The position numbers and the translations under genes were made by a program. The notes below the pieces were generated by a model. The model was not told the DNA's origin. It saw only the letters and a list, made by a program, of their open reading frames with translations, and did no database searches. Positions 15,957 through 25,348 of a stretch of 38,855 nt of DNA are shown here, piece after piece. Position 1 is the stretch's first letter, and each line of letters starts with the position of its first letter. Origin of the DNA: an uncultured Oscillospiraceae bacterium. GTDB lineage: Bacteria; Bacillota; Clostridia; Oscillospirales; Oscillospiraceae. The stretch lies in contig CATLHC010000023.1 of assembly GCA_949948775.1 (NCBI GenBank), positions 1 through 38,855 on the forward strand. The letters run 5' to 3'.

Positions 15957-16098
15957 GCGTAAGGCCGCCCGCCGCCTGGGGAGGGACGCCCCGGCGGGCC
16001 GGGGCGATGTGCGCCGGGGGCGCCCCTCCATCGCCGACCGAGCCGAAGGCGAGACCGCCGCGCCCTATAAAACCGCATCATTGGAAGGAAGGCCGCCT
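15957..16098 (+). other. GC-rich intergenic region with strong dyads
   Basis: No gene. CCCGCCG and CGGCGGG pair over 15966-16001 and further GGGGCG/CGCCCC pairings are possible. There is no U-tract. GAGCCGAAGGCGAGACC near 16040 resembles a stretch at 30399-30414 in the efp downstream gap. Confidence 0.35.
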
Positions 16099-16965
16099 AT
16101 GGCAACTGTGAAAAAGACCCTGATCCCTTTTGTAGTGATTACGCTGGCGTCGGCGGTGTACGCGCTGGGGTTTGTGTGGTGCTACGCGCCCAACGGCATC
16201 GCCTTCGGCGGCATCACCGGCGTGGCCCAGATCATCAACTATCTGATCCCGGCCCTGCCCATCGGCGTCACCGTGATCGTGCTGAACGTCCCGCTGTTCA
16301 TCCTAGGGTGGAAGCTGATCGGCGGGCGGCTGCTGGTGTCGTCGCTGTACGCCATGTTCCTCTCGTCGGTGTTCATCGACCTGCTCACTCCGCTGTACGA
16401 CTGGCCCGCCATGGAGCCGCTGCTGGCCTGTATTTTCGGCGGGCTGCTGCTGGGGCTGTCTTTGGGGCTGATTTTCCAGCAGGGAGCCACCACTGGCGGC
16501 ACTGACCTGCTGGCCAGGCTTTTGAAGCTGAAGCTGGCCTGGCTGCCCATGGGCAAGCTGCTGATGGGCATCGACCTGGCGGTGATCGTGGCGGTTTCCG
16601 TGGCGTTTCAAACTCTGTACGCCGCCCTGTACGGCCTGGTGGCGTTGTATATCTCCACCATTGTGATGGACGGTGTGCTCTACGGCATGGACACGGCCAA
16701 GGTGGCCTATATCATCAGCGATAAAAACAAGGAGATTTCCGACGCCATCGTCAAGGACCTGGACCGGGGGGTGACCATTCTCCACGGCCAGGGGGCGTAT
16801 ACCGGGGCGGACAAAAATGTTCTTATGTGCGCCTTCAAGCAGCGGGAGATCGCCGTCATCAAGGCCACCATCAAGGATATCGACCCCGTGGCCTTCGTCA
16901 TCGTGTGCAACGCCCACGAGGTGCTGGGCGAGGGATTCCGGGATTATAAGAAGGACGATTTATGA
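16099..16965 (+). CDS. YitT family membrane protein (DUF161 + DUF2179)
   Basis: A 288-aa protein: about six hydrophobic segments in the first 200 residues (NGIAFGGITGVAQIINYL and the QQGATTGGTDLLARLL motif are family hallmarks), then a soluble C-terminal DUF2179 domain (VAYIISDKNKEISDAIVKDLDRGVTILHGQGAYTG). ATG 16099 follows GGAAGGA. YitT proteins are widespread in Firmicutes in several copies; the transported substrate, if any, is not established. Confidence 0.92.
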   Translation: MATVKKTLIPFVVITLASAVYALGFVWCYAPNGIAFGGITGVAQIINYLIPALPIGVTVIVLNVPLFILGWKLIGGRLLVSSLYAMFLSSVFIDLLTPLYDWPAMEPLLACIFGGLLLGLSLGLIFQQGATTGGTDLLARLLKLKLAWLPMGKLLMGIDLAVIVAVSVAFQTLYAALYGLVALYISTIVMDGVLYGMDTAKVAYIISDKNKEISDAIVKDLDRGVTILHGQGAYTGADKNVLMCAFKQREIAVIKATIKDIDPVAFVIVCNAHEVLGEGFRDYKKDDL

Positions 16966-17002
16966 AAGTGCGCCGCGGGCGGCGAGGGAGGGGGAGTTTC
17001 TG

Positions 17003-18145
17003 GTGAAAAAACGTCTGCCGGCCCTGATTTTGTGTATGGCGCTGGCTCTCAGCGGCTGTTCCGCCATGCTGGAGCGGGGGCACGAGACCGTCTCCACCCA
17101 TGTGGACTACGCCGTCACCGAGGACGAATCCGTCCTGCGGGCGGAGAGCTACCAGGGGCTGGTGAACGCCATGCTCTATTTTGTCAGCGGCCGCCGGGCG
17201 CAGGGGACCATCCGGCTGTACAATTACACCGGGGATGTGGAGGGCGATTTGGCCAACGCCCGGGACGAGGTGATGTACGCGGACCCGTTGGGAGCTTTTT
17301 CTGTGCGTTCGCTGACCTATGACGCCACCCGCATCTTGACCTATTACGAGGTGGAGCTGCACATTTCCTACTCCCGCAGCGCGCAGGAGATGAGCTCGCT
17401 GCGGGAGGTCATGGGCCTGTCCGGCGTGCGCCAGGAGCTGGGGAGGCTGGTGAGCGAGCAGGGGAGCAGCGCGGTGTTTTTGGCCTCCTCGTTCTCCGGT
17501 GACCAGGCGCTGCTGGAGGCGCTGCTGGAGCTGGCCTGCTTCAGCGCCCCCGCCCTGTACCGCCACCATGATATAGCCGTCAAGGCCATTTCCCTGTATC
17601 CTGAGACGGGCACGCGGCGGATTATCCAGGTGAGGCTGCGCTGGGACGAGAGCGCCGACGCCGTGGTGGAGGAAGAGAAAGAGCACGCCCGGCTGCTGGA
17701 GATGGCCGCCGCGTCCCTTCTGGAAGCCAATCCCCCTGCGGGGGAGGGGTATGCGGTGGCGGAGCTGGCGGCCATTGTCCGCTCCGCAGCCGGGGACTGG
17801 GACGCGGACGGGGCCAATTTGGCCCTGGACGCGCTGTCCGGAGAGCCGGCCTCCGACTTCGGTCTGCTCATGGCCATGGAGTACCTCTGCCAGCAGTGCG
17901 GGATCGAGGTGGAGCCCGTAAACGGCTCGGCGGGACTGTGGCTTATCGTGGCCACCCCCGAGGGCTACCGGCATTTGCTGCCCCAGGGGCTGCGACCTGC
18001 CGGGGAAGGGGAGGGGGTCCGGGATGAGCAGGGAGAGGCGGAGCAGCTGCTGTACACGGATCAAGAGCTGATTCAACTGGGCTACAGCTGGCCCGAGTCG
18101 CTCCACCCCGCCTGCGAGGATTACACGGAAGGCGCGGAACCATGA
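17003..18145 (+). CDS. Uncharacterised lipoprotein
   Basis: A 380-aa protein I do not recognise. The N-terminus KKRLPALILCMALALSGCSAM is a lipoprotein signal with lipobox ALSGC. The frame begins at GTG 17003 behind GGGAGGGGGAG; it is open further upstream but overlaps the YitT gene there. The body is soluble, alternates helical acidic segments (SADAVVEEEKEHARLLEMAAASLLE) with beta-like ones, and shows an AVAELAAIVRSAAGDWDADGANLALDALSGEPASDFGLLMAMEYLCQQCGIEVEPVNG stretch reminiscent in spacing of a transglutaminase-like fold, though no clear Cys-His-Asp triad is evident. It lies 37 bp after the YitT gene and is probably co-transcribed. Confidence 0.75.
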   Translation: MKKRLPALILCMALALSGCSAMLERGHETVSTHVDYAVTEDESVLRAESYQGLVNAMLYFVSGRRAQGTIRLYNYTGDVEGDLANARDEVMYADPLGAFSVRSLTYDATRILTYYEVELHISYSRSAQEMSSLREVMGLSGVRQELGRLVSEQGSSAVFLASSFSGDQALLEALLELACFSAPALYRHHDIAVKAISLYPETGTRRIIQVRLRWDESADAVVEEEKEHARLLEMAAASLLEANPPAGEGYAVAELAAIVRSAAGDWDADGANLALDALSGEPASDFGLLMAMEYLCQQCGIEVEPVNGSAGLWLIVATPEGYRHLLPQGLRPAGEGEGVRDEQGEAEQLLYTDQELIQLGYSWPESLHPACEDYTEGAEP

Positions 18146-18166
18146 CCGATATGGTCAAATCACCAG

Positions 18167-18194
18167 TTGCTTTTCTTCCCAAAACGGATATAAT
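18167..18194 (+). promoter_or_regulatory. Promoter of glnS
   Basis: TTGCTT (18167-18172), 16 bp, TATAAT (18189-18194). It overlaps nothing coding, as the upstream lipoprotein gene stops at 18145. Confidence 0.65.
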
Positions 18195-18196
18195 AG

Positions 18197-18224
18197 GTGG
18201 GCTTTGGGACGTCCCAAAGCCCAC
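18197..18224 (+). repeat. Perfect 28-bp palindrome at the glnS transcription start
   Basis: GTGGGCTTTGGGAC (18197-18210) is followed immediately by its exact reverse complement (18211-18224), then AATTTTAATTT. It begins 3 bp after the -10 box. It could be a 5'-end mRNA hairpin, a terminator or attenuator with a weak T-rich tail, or an operator for a dimeric repressor. No T-box is present in this short leader. Confidence 0.75.
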
Positions 18225-18252
18225 AATTTTAATTTACCGAGGAGTGACAGAC

Positions 18253-19938
<1,686 letters not shown>

Positions 19939-19959
19939 TGCGGCGTAAAAGGATAAAAA

Positions 19960-20340
19960 ATGGCAAAGAAAATAGGCAGATTTTTGCTTGTGGTTTTGAT
20001 TGTGCTTGCGTTGTCTGAAGCTGTGTTTGCCTATCGTGTGTCTTTTGCGAAAACAAAAATTTTAACCTCCGCTTCGGATGATAACAGCTACCAATTAACT
20101 GTCTATATGATTGGGGAACCTGAGTGGCCTTTCGGCGCAACCCATTGCCGGTTCGACCTGCTTCACGGCAGGAAGCGGTTAATAAAGCATTCATTTTCGA
20201 TTCAGGACGATGGCTCTGCCGCCCGTGAGAGTAATTTCCATGTTACCTGGGGCGAGGATCATGTCATGGTCGTTGTGTCAGGCTCGGAGCAGCCAGATAA
20301 AGAGTATGTGTTGAATTTTGATGGAACAGTTGGACAGTAA
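19960..20340 (+). CDS. Small secreted or membrane-anchored hypothetical protein
   Basis: A 126-aa protein, unrecognised. Residues 7-28 are a hydrophobic export or anchor segment (RFLLVVLIVLALSEAVFAY); the remainder is a soluble, probably beta-rich domain (QLTVYMIGEPEWPFGATHCRFDLLHG). It lies 21 nt after glnS with an AAAGGA RBS. Base composition is clearly more AT-rich than glnS or sigF on either side, hinting at recent acquisition or fast evolution. It ends just before a shared terminator. Confidence 0.7.
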   Translation: MAKKIGRFLLVVLIVLALSEAVFAYRVSFAKTKILTSASDDNSYQLTVYMIGEPEWPFGATHCRFDLLHGRKRLIKHSFSIQDDGSAARESNFHVTWGEDHVMVVVSGSEQPDKEYVLNFDGTVGQ

Positions 20341-20356
20341 ATTTCAAGTCATATGA

Positions 20357-20400
20357 AAACAGCCCGGACGGAGCGCGAAAACCTCCGTCCGGGCTTTATT
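20357..20400. terminator. Bidirectional terminator between the glnS group and sigF
   Basis: GCCCGGACGGAG (20362-20373) pairs with CTCCGTCCGGGC (20383-20394), preceded by A4 and followed by TTTATT. It serves two convergent transcripts. Confidence 0.9.
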
Positions 20401-21109
20401 CCGTCAGCGCCTCCCGCAGCTTCGCCACCGCCCGCCGCTCGATGCGGGACACCTGCACCTGGCTCACCCCCAGCACCTTGGACACCCGGTCCTGGGTCAG
20501 ATTCTTGTAAAACCGCAGCAGGATTACCATCCGCTCCCGCTCGGGCAGGGCGTCGATGGCCTGGCGCAGAGTGAGCTTTTCCACCAGCGCGTCCTCAATG
20601 CCCTCGTCCCCCAGCACCGCCTCCAGGGAGAAGCAGTCCTCTCCGCTCTCCCCCTGAAGGGAGGCCACCGACAGCAGGGCGTTGTCGGCGGCGGCGATGT
20701 CCTCCGGCTCCAGCCCCGTGGCCTGGGCCAGCTCCCCCACCGTGGGCTCCCGGCCCAGCCGCTGGCTGAGCTCCAGCCGCCGCTGGCGCAGGGCCATGGC
20801 CCGCTCCTTGGTGCCCCGGCTCACCTTTACCGCCCCGTCGTCCCGGAGAAAGCGCCGGATCTCCCCGGCGATTTTGGGTACGGCGTAGGTGGAGAACTGG
20901 GTGCCGTATTCGGTGTCAAACCCCCGGATGGCCTTCAAAAAGCCCAGACAGCCCAATTGATACAGGTCCTCCGGGTCCACGCCCCGTCCGTAGTACCGCC
21001 GGGCCACCGACCAGATGAGGCCGCTGTTGTCGATGAGCAGGCGCTCGCAGGCGTCGTTGTCCCCGGCTTGGGCCGCTTCCAGCAGGGCGGGGGCGTCCAG
21101 GCCCCTCAC
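20396..21109 (-). CDS. sigF: RNA polymerase sigma factor SigF (sporulation)
   Basis: A 237-aa sigma-70 family factor that directs early forespore gene expression. Region 2 reads GLIWSVARRYYGRGVDPEDLYQLGCLGFLKAIRGFD and YGTQFSTYAVPKIAGEIRRFLRDD; region 4 ends with the helix-turn-helix QDRVSKVLGVSQVQVSRIERRAVAKLR. It follows spoIIAB: the GTG start at 21109 overlaps the spoIIAB stop (GTGA), so translation is coupled. An upstream GTG at 21145 is in frame but would lie inside spoIIAB. Length agrees with SigF. The classical gene order spoIIAA-spoIIAB-sigF makes SigF more likely than SigG or SigB. Confidence 0.93.
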   Translation of the reverse strand: MRGLDAPALLEAAQAGDNDACERLLIDNSGLIWSVARRYYGRGVDPEDLYQLGCLGFLKAIRGFDTEYGTQFSTYAVPKIAGEIRRFLRDDGAVKVSRGTKERAMALRQRRLELSQRLGREPTVGELAQATGLEPEDIAAADNALLSVASLQGESGEDCFSLEAVLGDEGIEDALVEKLTLRQAIDALPERERMVILLRFYKNLTQDRVSKVLGVSQVQVSRIERRAVAKLREALTE

Positions 21110-21549
21110 TGAGACGGGCCCGCCCGGCGGGCGATGCGCTTGCACATGGTCACCGTGGTGCCCTTCCCCGGTTGGGAGCGCACCTTGAGCGCGTCCATGT
21201 AGCTCTCCATGATGGTGAAGCCCATGCCGGAGCGCTCCTCACCGCCGGTGGTGTACAGAGGGGTCCGGGCCTGGGCCACGTCGGGGATGCCCACGCCGGA
21301 GTCCTTCACCTGGATTTCCAGCGCACCGCCGTCAAATATGCGCAGGCGCATGACGATTTTTCCCAGACGGTCCGGATAGGCGTGGACAATGGCGTTGGTC
21401 ACCGCCTCGGAGACCGCGGTTTTGATATCCGCCACCTCATCCAAGGTGGGGTCCAGTTGGGCGGCGAAGCAGGCCGCCGCCGCCCGCGCAAAACCCTCGT
21501 TGGCGGAGCGGGAGGTAAAGGTGACGGTCACCTGGTCGATTGCTTTCAT
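21106..21549 (-). CDS. spoIIAB: Anti-sigma F factor SpoIIAB (serine kinase)
   Basis: A 147-aa GHKL-type ATP-binding protein. N-box EAVTNAIVHAY, G1 box VKDSGVGIPD and G2 segment GGEERSGMGFTIMESYMDALKV are all present. It binds and inhibits SigF in the predivisional cell and phosphorylates SpoIIAA. It is located 15 nt after spoIIAA, and has GGAGGG upstream of its ATG. Its GHKL fold is the same as that in topoisomerase B subunits, but it is short and shows the SpoIIAB motifs. Confidence 0.95.
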   Translation of the reverse strand: MKAIDQVTVTFTSRSANEGFARAAAACFAAQLDPTLDEVADIKTAVSEAVTNAIVHAYPDRLGKIVMRLRIFDGGALEIQVKDSGVGIPDVAQARTPLYTTGGEERSGMGFTIMESYMDALKVRSQPGKGTTVTMCKRIARRAGPSQ

Positions 21550-21564
21550 CCTATGTAGCCCTCC

Positions 21565-21870
21565 TCACTCTAAGGTGATGAGCCGGCCCACCCCGGCGGC
21601 GTCCAGCACGCGGCGGGCCTGAACGGGGATATTGCACACCCGCAGGGTGCCGCCGATCTGCTGCATCTGCCGCAGGGCCCGAAGCAGCACGGCGATGCCT
21701 GAGCTGTCCATAAAGGTAACGCCGGACAGGTCCAGCACCAGGCGGGCGGGCAGGCGGGTGGCGATGGCGTCGTCCAGCTGGGACATCATCTCACGGGCGC
21801 CGTGGTGGTCGATCTCGCCGGACAGGGCGACGGTCAGCGCGCTGTCCCGGCTGGTCACTGTGATGGGCAT
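21565..21870 (-). CDS. spoIIAA: Anti-anti-sigma factor SpoIIAA (STAS domain)
   Basis: A 101-aa STAS-domain protein. The phosphoacceptor serine lies in MDSSGIAVLL (residues 56-58), the target of SpoIIAB. Unphosphorylated SpoIIAA releases SigF from SpoIIAB; SpoIIE phosphatase, not in this window, is the usual activator. First gene of the operon, RBS GAGGGGGAC. I do not see a clear SigH promoter ahead of it; the upstream space is filled by the valS-side terminator. Confidence 0.93.
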   Translation of the reverse strand: MPITVTSRDSALTVALSGEIDHHGAREMMSQLDDAIATRLPARLVLDLSGVTFMDSSGIAVLLRALRQMQQIGGTLRVCNIPVQARRVLDAAGVGRLITLE

Positions 21871-21897
21871 GGCTTGTCCCCCTCTGTTGTGTGGGTA

Positions 21898-21936
21898 TCA
21901 AAAAAGAGCACGGCGTGGTGTTCACGCCGTGCTCAT
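21898..21936 (-). terminator. Terminator between valS and spoIIAA (minus strand)
   Basis: GAGCACGGCGTG (21906-21917) and CACGCCGTGCTC (21923-21934) form a 12-bp stem with a 5-nt loop; reading leftwards on the minus strand, T6 follows. It ends the valS transcript and isolates the sporulation operon. Confidence 0.85.
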
Positions 21937-22013
21937 TATACTGGATCTGATCGGTCACTTTTTGCCGAAGGGGCAGGGGGTATTGGAAATATTTACGTGA
22001 AGCACTGGGGCGA

Positions 22014-22115
22014 AGGCCCTCTCCCCCTGCGGGGACAGTTCATACGGACACAAGAGGGCGGCCTTGGCCTTTCTGCACGTCCTATCGGAGTCGTCCCCGC
22101 AGGGGGAGAGGGCCT
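22014..22115. repeat. Long inverted repeat downstream of valS
   Basis: Perfect 23-bp arms, 22014-22036 and 22093-22115, enclose 56 bp. The left arm starts AGGCCCTCTCC and ends GCGGGGAC. The interior contains GGCC-TT-GGCC. There is no ORF and no promoter. It may be a miniature intergenic repeat or a 3' UTR structure of valS. Confidence 0.75.
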
Positions 22116-22155
22116 CCGCCCTTGATACGCGGGGCGGCGGTTTTGCGGAGGGCCG

Positions 22156-24795
22156 TTACAGGGCCTTTAGCTGCTCCTCAATTTTAGCGATCAGTGTTTT
22201 TAACTTTTCGGCCCTCTCCTGCTCCGCGGCCACCACGTCAGCGGGGGCCTTGTTCAGAAAGCCGGGGTTGGACAGCTTGCCCTCCAGCCCCTTGAGTTCG
22301 CCCTGCTTCTTGCCCAGATCCTTGGCAAGCCGGGCCTTTTCCTTCTCAATGTCCACCAGCTCCGCCAGGGGCATATACACCTTGGCGTCGTGGGTCACGT
22401 CGGCCACCAGGCCGGTGAGGTCGGCGGGCTCGTCCTCCCGCACCTCGATGGAGGAGGCCCAGGCCAGCCGGGTGAGGAAGCCCTTGCCCGCGTTGAACAC
22501 GTCCCCCTTGTGGGTGACGATGGTGAGGGCCGCCTTCTTGGAGGGGGGCACATTCATCTCTGCCCTTCTCGTGCGGATGGCCCGGATCACGTCCATGACG
22601 GACTCCATGGCGCTCTCCGCCTCCGGGAAGTCCAGGGCGTCCTGGTACACGGGCCAGTCCTGGAGCATGAGGAAGCCGCCGTCGATGCCGGGGGCGTGGG
22701 GCAGGGCCTGCCAGATCTCCTCGGTGATGAAGGGCATGAAGGGGTGCAGGAGCTTCAGCGTCTCGGTGAGGACGTACACCAGCACGTTCTGAGCCTGGAG
22801 CTTGGCCCCCTCGTCGTCCCCCTGGAGGCGGGCCTTGGTCAGCTCGATATACCAGTCGCAGTAGTCGCTCCAGATGAAGTCGTACACCTTGGCGGAGGCC
22901 ACCCCCAGCTCATAGGCGTCCATGTTCTCGGTGACTTCCCTGACCACCTGGTTCAGCCGAGAGAGAATCCACTGGTCCTCCTGCTCCAGCTTGTGGGGCA
23001 GGACGCACTGGTCGATGGTCAGGTTCATCAGGACGAACCGGCTGGCGTTCCAGATCTTGTTGGCGAAGTTGCGCATGGCCTCGCACTTCTCCACGAAGAA
23101 GCGGGTATCGTTGCCCGGGGCGTTGCCGGTGATGAGGTTGAAGCGCAAAGCGTCCGCACCGTATTTGTCCGCCATCTCCAGCGGGTCGATGCCGTTGCCC
23201 AGGGACTTGGACATCTTGCGGCCCTTGTCGTCCCGGACCAGACCGTGGATGAGCACCGTGTGGAAGGGGGGCTTTTTGGTGTGCTCGCAGCCGGAGAAGA
23301 TCATCCGGGACACCCAGAAGAAGATGATGTCATAGGCGGTAACCAGCACGTCGGTGGGGTAGAAATACTGGAAGTCCTCGGTGTCCTCCGGCCAGCCCAG
23401 GGTGGAGAAGGGCCACAGGGCGGAGGAGAACCAGGTGTCCAGCACGTCCGGGTCCTGCTCGATGTGTTTGGAGCCGCAGTGCTGGCACTGGGTGGGCTCC
23501 TCCTCGGAGACGGTCATTTTGCCGCAGTCCGCGCAGTACCACACGGGGATCTGGTGGCCCCACCAGAGCTGGCGGGAGATGCACCAGTCGTGGACGTTCT
23601 CCATCCAGTTGGTGTAGGTCTTGGCGAAGCGCTCGGGGACGAACTTGATCTCCCCGTCGTTGACCACCCGCAGGGCCTCTTTTGCCAGAGGCTCCATCTT
23701 GACGAACCACTGGGCGGAGATGATGGGCTCCACGTCGCTGTGGCAGCGGGAGCAGGTGCCCACGTTGTGCTGGTGGGGCTCCACCTTCTCCAGCAGGCCC
23801 AGCGCCTCCAGATCGGCCACAACGGCCTTGCGGGCCTCGTAGCGGTCCAGGCCCTGGTATTTGCCTCCGTTCTCATTGACCACGCCGTGGTCGTCCAGCA
23901 CCCGGATGGTGTCCAGATTGTGCCGCAGGCCCACCTCGAAGTCGTTGGGGTCGTGGGCGGGGGTCATCTTCACGCAGCCGGTGCCGAACTCCAAATCCAC
24001 GTACTCGTCGGCCACGATGGGGATCTCCCGGTCCATCAGGGGCAGCAGCACCTTTTTGCCCACCAGGTCCTTGTAGCGCTCGTCGTCGGGGTGGACGGCC
24101 ACGCCGGTGTCGCCCAGCATGGTCTCGGGCCGGGTGGTGGCCACGATGACGTACCGCCCCGGCTTACCCACGATGGGGTACTTCAGGTGCCAGAGGTTTC
24201 CGGGCTTGTCCTGATACTCCACCTCCACGTCGCTCAGGGCGGTGACGCAGTGGGGGCACCAGTTGACGATGCGGGAGCCCTTGTAGATGAGGCCCTTGTC
24301 GTACAGAGAGACGAACACGTGGCGCACCGCACGGCTCAGCCCCTCGTCCATGGTGAAGCGGGAGCGCTCCCAGTCGCAGGAGATGCCCAGCTTTTTCTGC
24401 TGCTCCACGATGCGGCCCCCGTACTTGTGCTTCCACTCCCACACCCGCTCCAAAAACTTCTCCCGGCCCAGGTCGTGGCGGCTGAGGCCCTCGGTGTTGC
24501 GCAGCTCCTCCTCCACCTTCACCTGGGTGGCGATGCCGGCGTGGTCGGTGCCGGGGAGGTACAGCGCGGCATAGCCCTGCATCCGCTTGTAGCGGATGAG
24601 CATATCCTGCACGGCGTCGTCCATGGCGTGGCCGATGTGGAGCTGGCCGGTGACGTTGGGGGGCGGCATGACGATGGTGAAGGGCTTTTTCTCGGGGTCC
24701 CGGACGCCCCGGAAGCAGCCGTTGTCCTCCCAGGCCTTGTAGATGCGGCCCTCCACCTCCTGGGGCTCGTAGATCTTGGGCAGTTCCTTGCTCAT
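22156..24795 (-). CDS. valS: Valyl-tRNA synthetase
   Basis: An 879-aa class Ia synthetase, normal length. PPPNVTGQLHIGHAM has HIGH at residues 53-56, KMSKS is in GRKMSKSLGN, the CP1 editing domain is present (TTRPETMLGDTGVAVHP), a zinc-type cluster (CADCGKMTVSEEEPTQCQHCGSKH) lies in the middle, and a C-terminal coiled coil (EKEKARLAKDLGKKQGELKGLEGKL) ends the protein. ATG 24795 has AAAAGGAGTG before it. Its leader carries a valine-type T-box, so expression rises when tRNA-Val is uncharged. Promoter, T-box and terminator are all visible. Confidence 0.97.
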   Translation of the reverse strand: MSKELPKIYEPQEVEGRIYKAWEDNGCFRGVRDPEKKPFTIVMPPPNVTGQLHIGHAMDDAVQDMLIRYKRMQGYAALYLPGTDHAGIATQVKVEEELRNTEGLSRHDLGREKFLERVWEWKHKYGGRIVEQQKKLGISCDWERSRFTMDEGLSRAVRHVFVSLYDKGLIYKGSRIVNWCPHCVTALSDVEVEYQDKPGNLWHLKYPIVGKPGRYVIVATTRPETMLGDTGVAVHPDDERYKDLVGKKVLLPLMDREIPIVADEYVDLEFGTGCVKMTPAHDPNDFEVGLRHNLDTIRVLDDHGVVNENGGKYQGLDRYEARKAVVADLEALGLLEKVEPHQHNVGTCSRCHSDVEPIISAQWFVKMEPLAKEALRVVNDGEIKFVPERFAKTYTNWMENVHDWCISRQLWWGHQIPVWYCADCGKMTVSEEEPTQCQHCGSKHIEQDPDVLDTWFSSALWPFSTLGWPEDTEDFQYFYPTDVLVTAYDIIFFWVSRMIFSGCEHTKKPPFHTVLIHGLVRDDKGRKMSKSLGNGIDPLEMADKYGADALRFNLITGNAPGNDTRFFVEKCEAMRNFANKIWNASRFVLMNLTIDQCVLPHKLEQEDQWILSRLNQVVREVTENMDAYELGVASAKVYDFIWSDYCDWYIELTKARLQGDDEGAKLQAQNVLVYVLTETLKLLHPFMPFITEEIWQALPHAPGIDGGFLMLQDWPVYQDALDFPEAESAMESVMDVIRAIRTRRAEMNVPPSKKAALTIVTHKGDVFNAGKGFLTRLAWASSIEVREDEPADLTGLVADVTHDAKVYMPLAELVDIEKEKARLAKDLGKKQGELKGLEGKLSNPGFLNKAPADVVAAEQERAEKLKTLIAKIEEQLKAL

Positions 24796-24852
24796 GTTGA
24801 ATACACTCCTTTTCGGGGCGCCGGCCTCGCTGTCTTGCCTTGCCCGCGCAAA

Positions 24853-25094
24853 ACAAAAAGCCCGCCCCAAGCTGTTTGCTCAGGGCGAACTGAAACGTCC
24901 GCGGTACCACCTGAATTTCCCCCAAAGGGGGACGCTCATTGCCTCTGTAACGGGAGAACCCGCCGATTCCTACTGTGGTTCAGAACCAGGGCTCGGGGAC
25001 CACTTCGCCCTGCCTCCGCCGCGGCCTCGCACCCACCGGCCGCTCTCTGATGCGGAGGGAGAGGGGTACTGCTTCCCTTCCCAGCCTTTATCGA
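24853..25094 (-). promoter_or_regulatory. T-box leader of valS
   Basis: The antiterminator T-box sequence AGGTGGTACCGCGG is at 24899-24912. The terminator stem is CGCCCTGAGC (24887-24878) with GCTTGGGGCG (24872-24863), followed by TTTTTG. Stem I has an AGTA stretch, an AGAGAGCGG region with a distal loop GGTGGGTGCGAG, and a specifier loop near 24992-25006, GTG (25003-25001) or GTC (25000-24998), both valine codons. tRNA-Val binding through the specifier and its NCCA end would favour antitermination. Confidence 0.92.
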
Positions 25095-25099
25095 CAAAT

Positions 25100-25128
25100 A
25101 GTATAGGCGAAAGGTCACGATTTGTCAA
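25100..25128 (-). promoter_or_regulatory. Promoter of the valS T-box transcript
   Basis: On the minus strand: -35 TTGACA (25128-25123), 17 bp, -10 TATACT (25105-25100). Confidence 0.85.
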
Positions 25129-25164
25129 GGCCGGTTTTTTGTCAGCGGCTTCCAAAAATACAGC

Positions 25165-25193
25165 TTGTAATTTCCGCCAAAATCGTGTACACT
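25165..25193 (+). promoter_or_regulatory. Promoter of the two small membrane proteins
   Basis: TTGTAA (25165-25170), 17 bp, TACACT (25188-25193). Divergent from the valS promoter with about 36 bp between the -35 boxes. Confidence 0.6.
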
Positions 25194-25222
25194 AATGTCA
25201 TCCACACAAGGAGGGACAGCCT

Positions 25223-25333
25223 ATGAAAATTGCCGGCTTTATTTTGAGGACCACGGCGGTCGCCCTGACAGCGGCGGCGGTAGCCTGCGCGGTGGTGGCC
25301 CACCTGTGCGCGTCCCTCCAGGACGCCGACTGA
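25223..25333 (+). CDS. Small membrane protein A (36 aa)
   Basis: A 36-aa frame, MKIAGFILRTTAVALTAAAVAC then a short polar tail ending in QDAD, preceded by AAGGAGGGA at the right distance. One hydrophobic segment covers about residues 5-28. Its N-terminus aligns with the 65-aa protein that begins 15 nt downstream (GFIL, then an Ala/Val-rich segment), so the two look like a tandem duplication in which this copy lost the acidic tail. Function unknown. Confidence 0.6.
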   Translation: MKIAGFILRTTAVALTAAAVACAVVAHLCASLQDAD

Positions 25334-25348
25334 CAAGGAGGTTTAGAA

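Noticed and set aside
13617-16031. Long minus-strand frame opposite the topoisomerase A subunit
   Set aside because: Same shadow effect; the sense strand has a conserved catalytic protein with RBS, and the antisense translation has no recognisable domain.
21870-21945. TATAAT near 21936 as a spoIIAA promoter
   Set aside because: On the minus strand TATAAT precedes the terminator stem but no -35 lies at 16-19 bp, and SigH consensus boxes are not evident; the stem with T6 is better explained as the valS-side terminator.
22390-25050. Very long open frame on the plus strand opposite valS
   Set aside because: High GC leaves the antisense frame free of stops; the translation is low-complexity Gly/His/Val-rich, and the minus strand carries a complete valyl-tRNA synthetase with a T-box.
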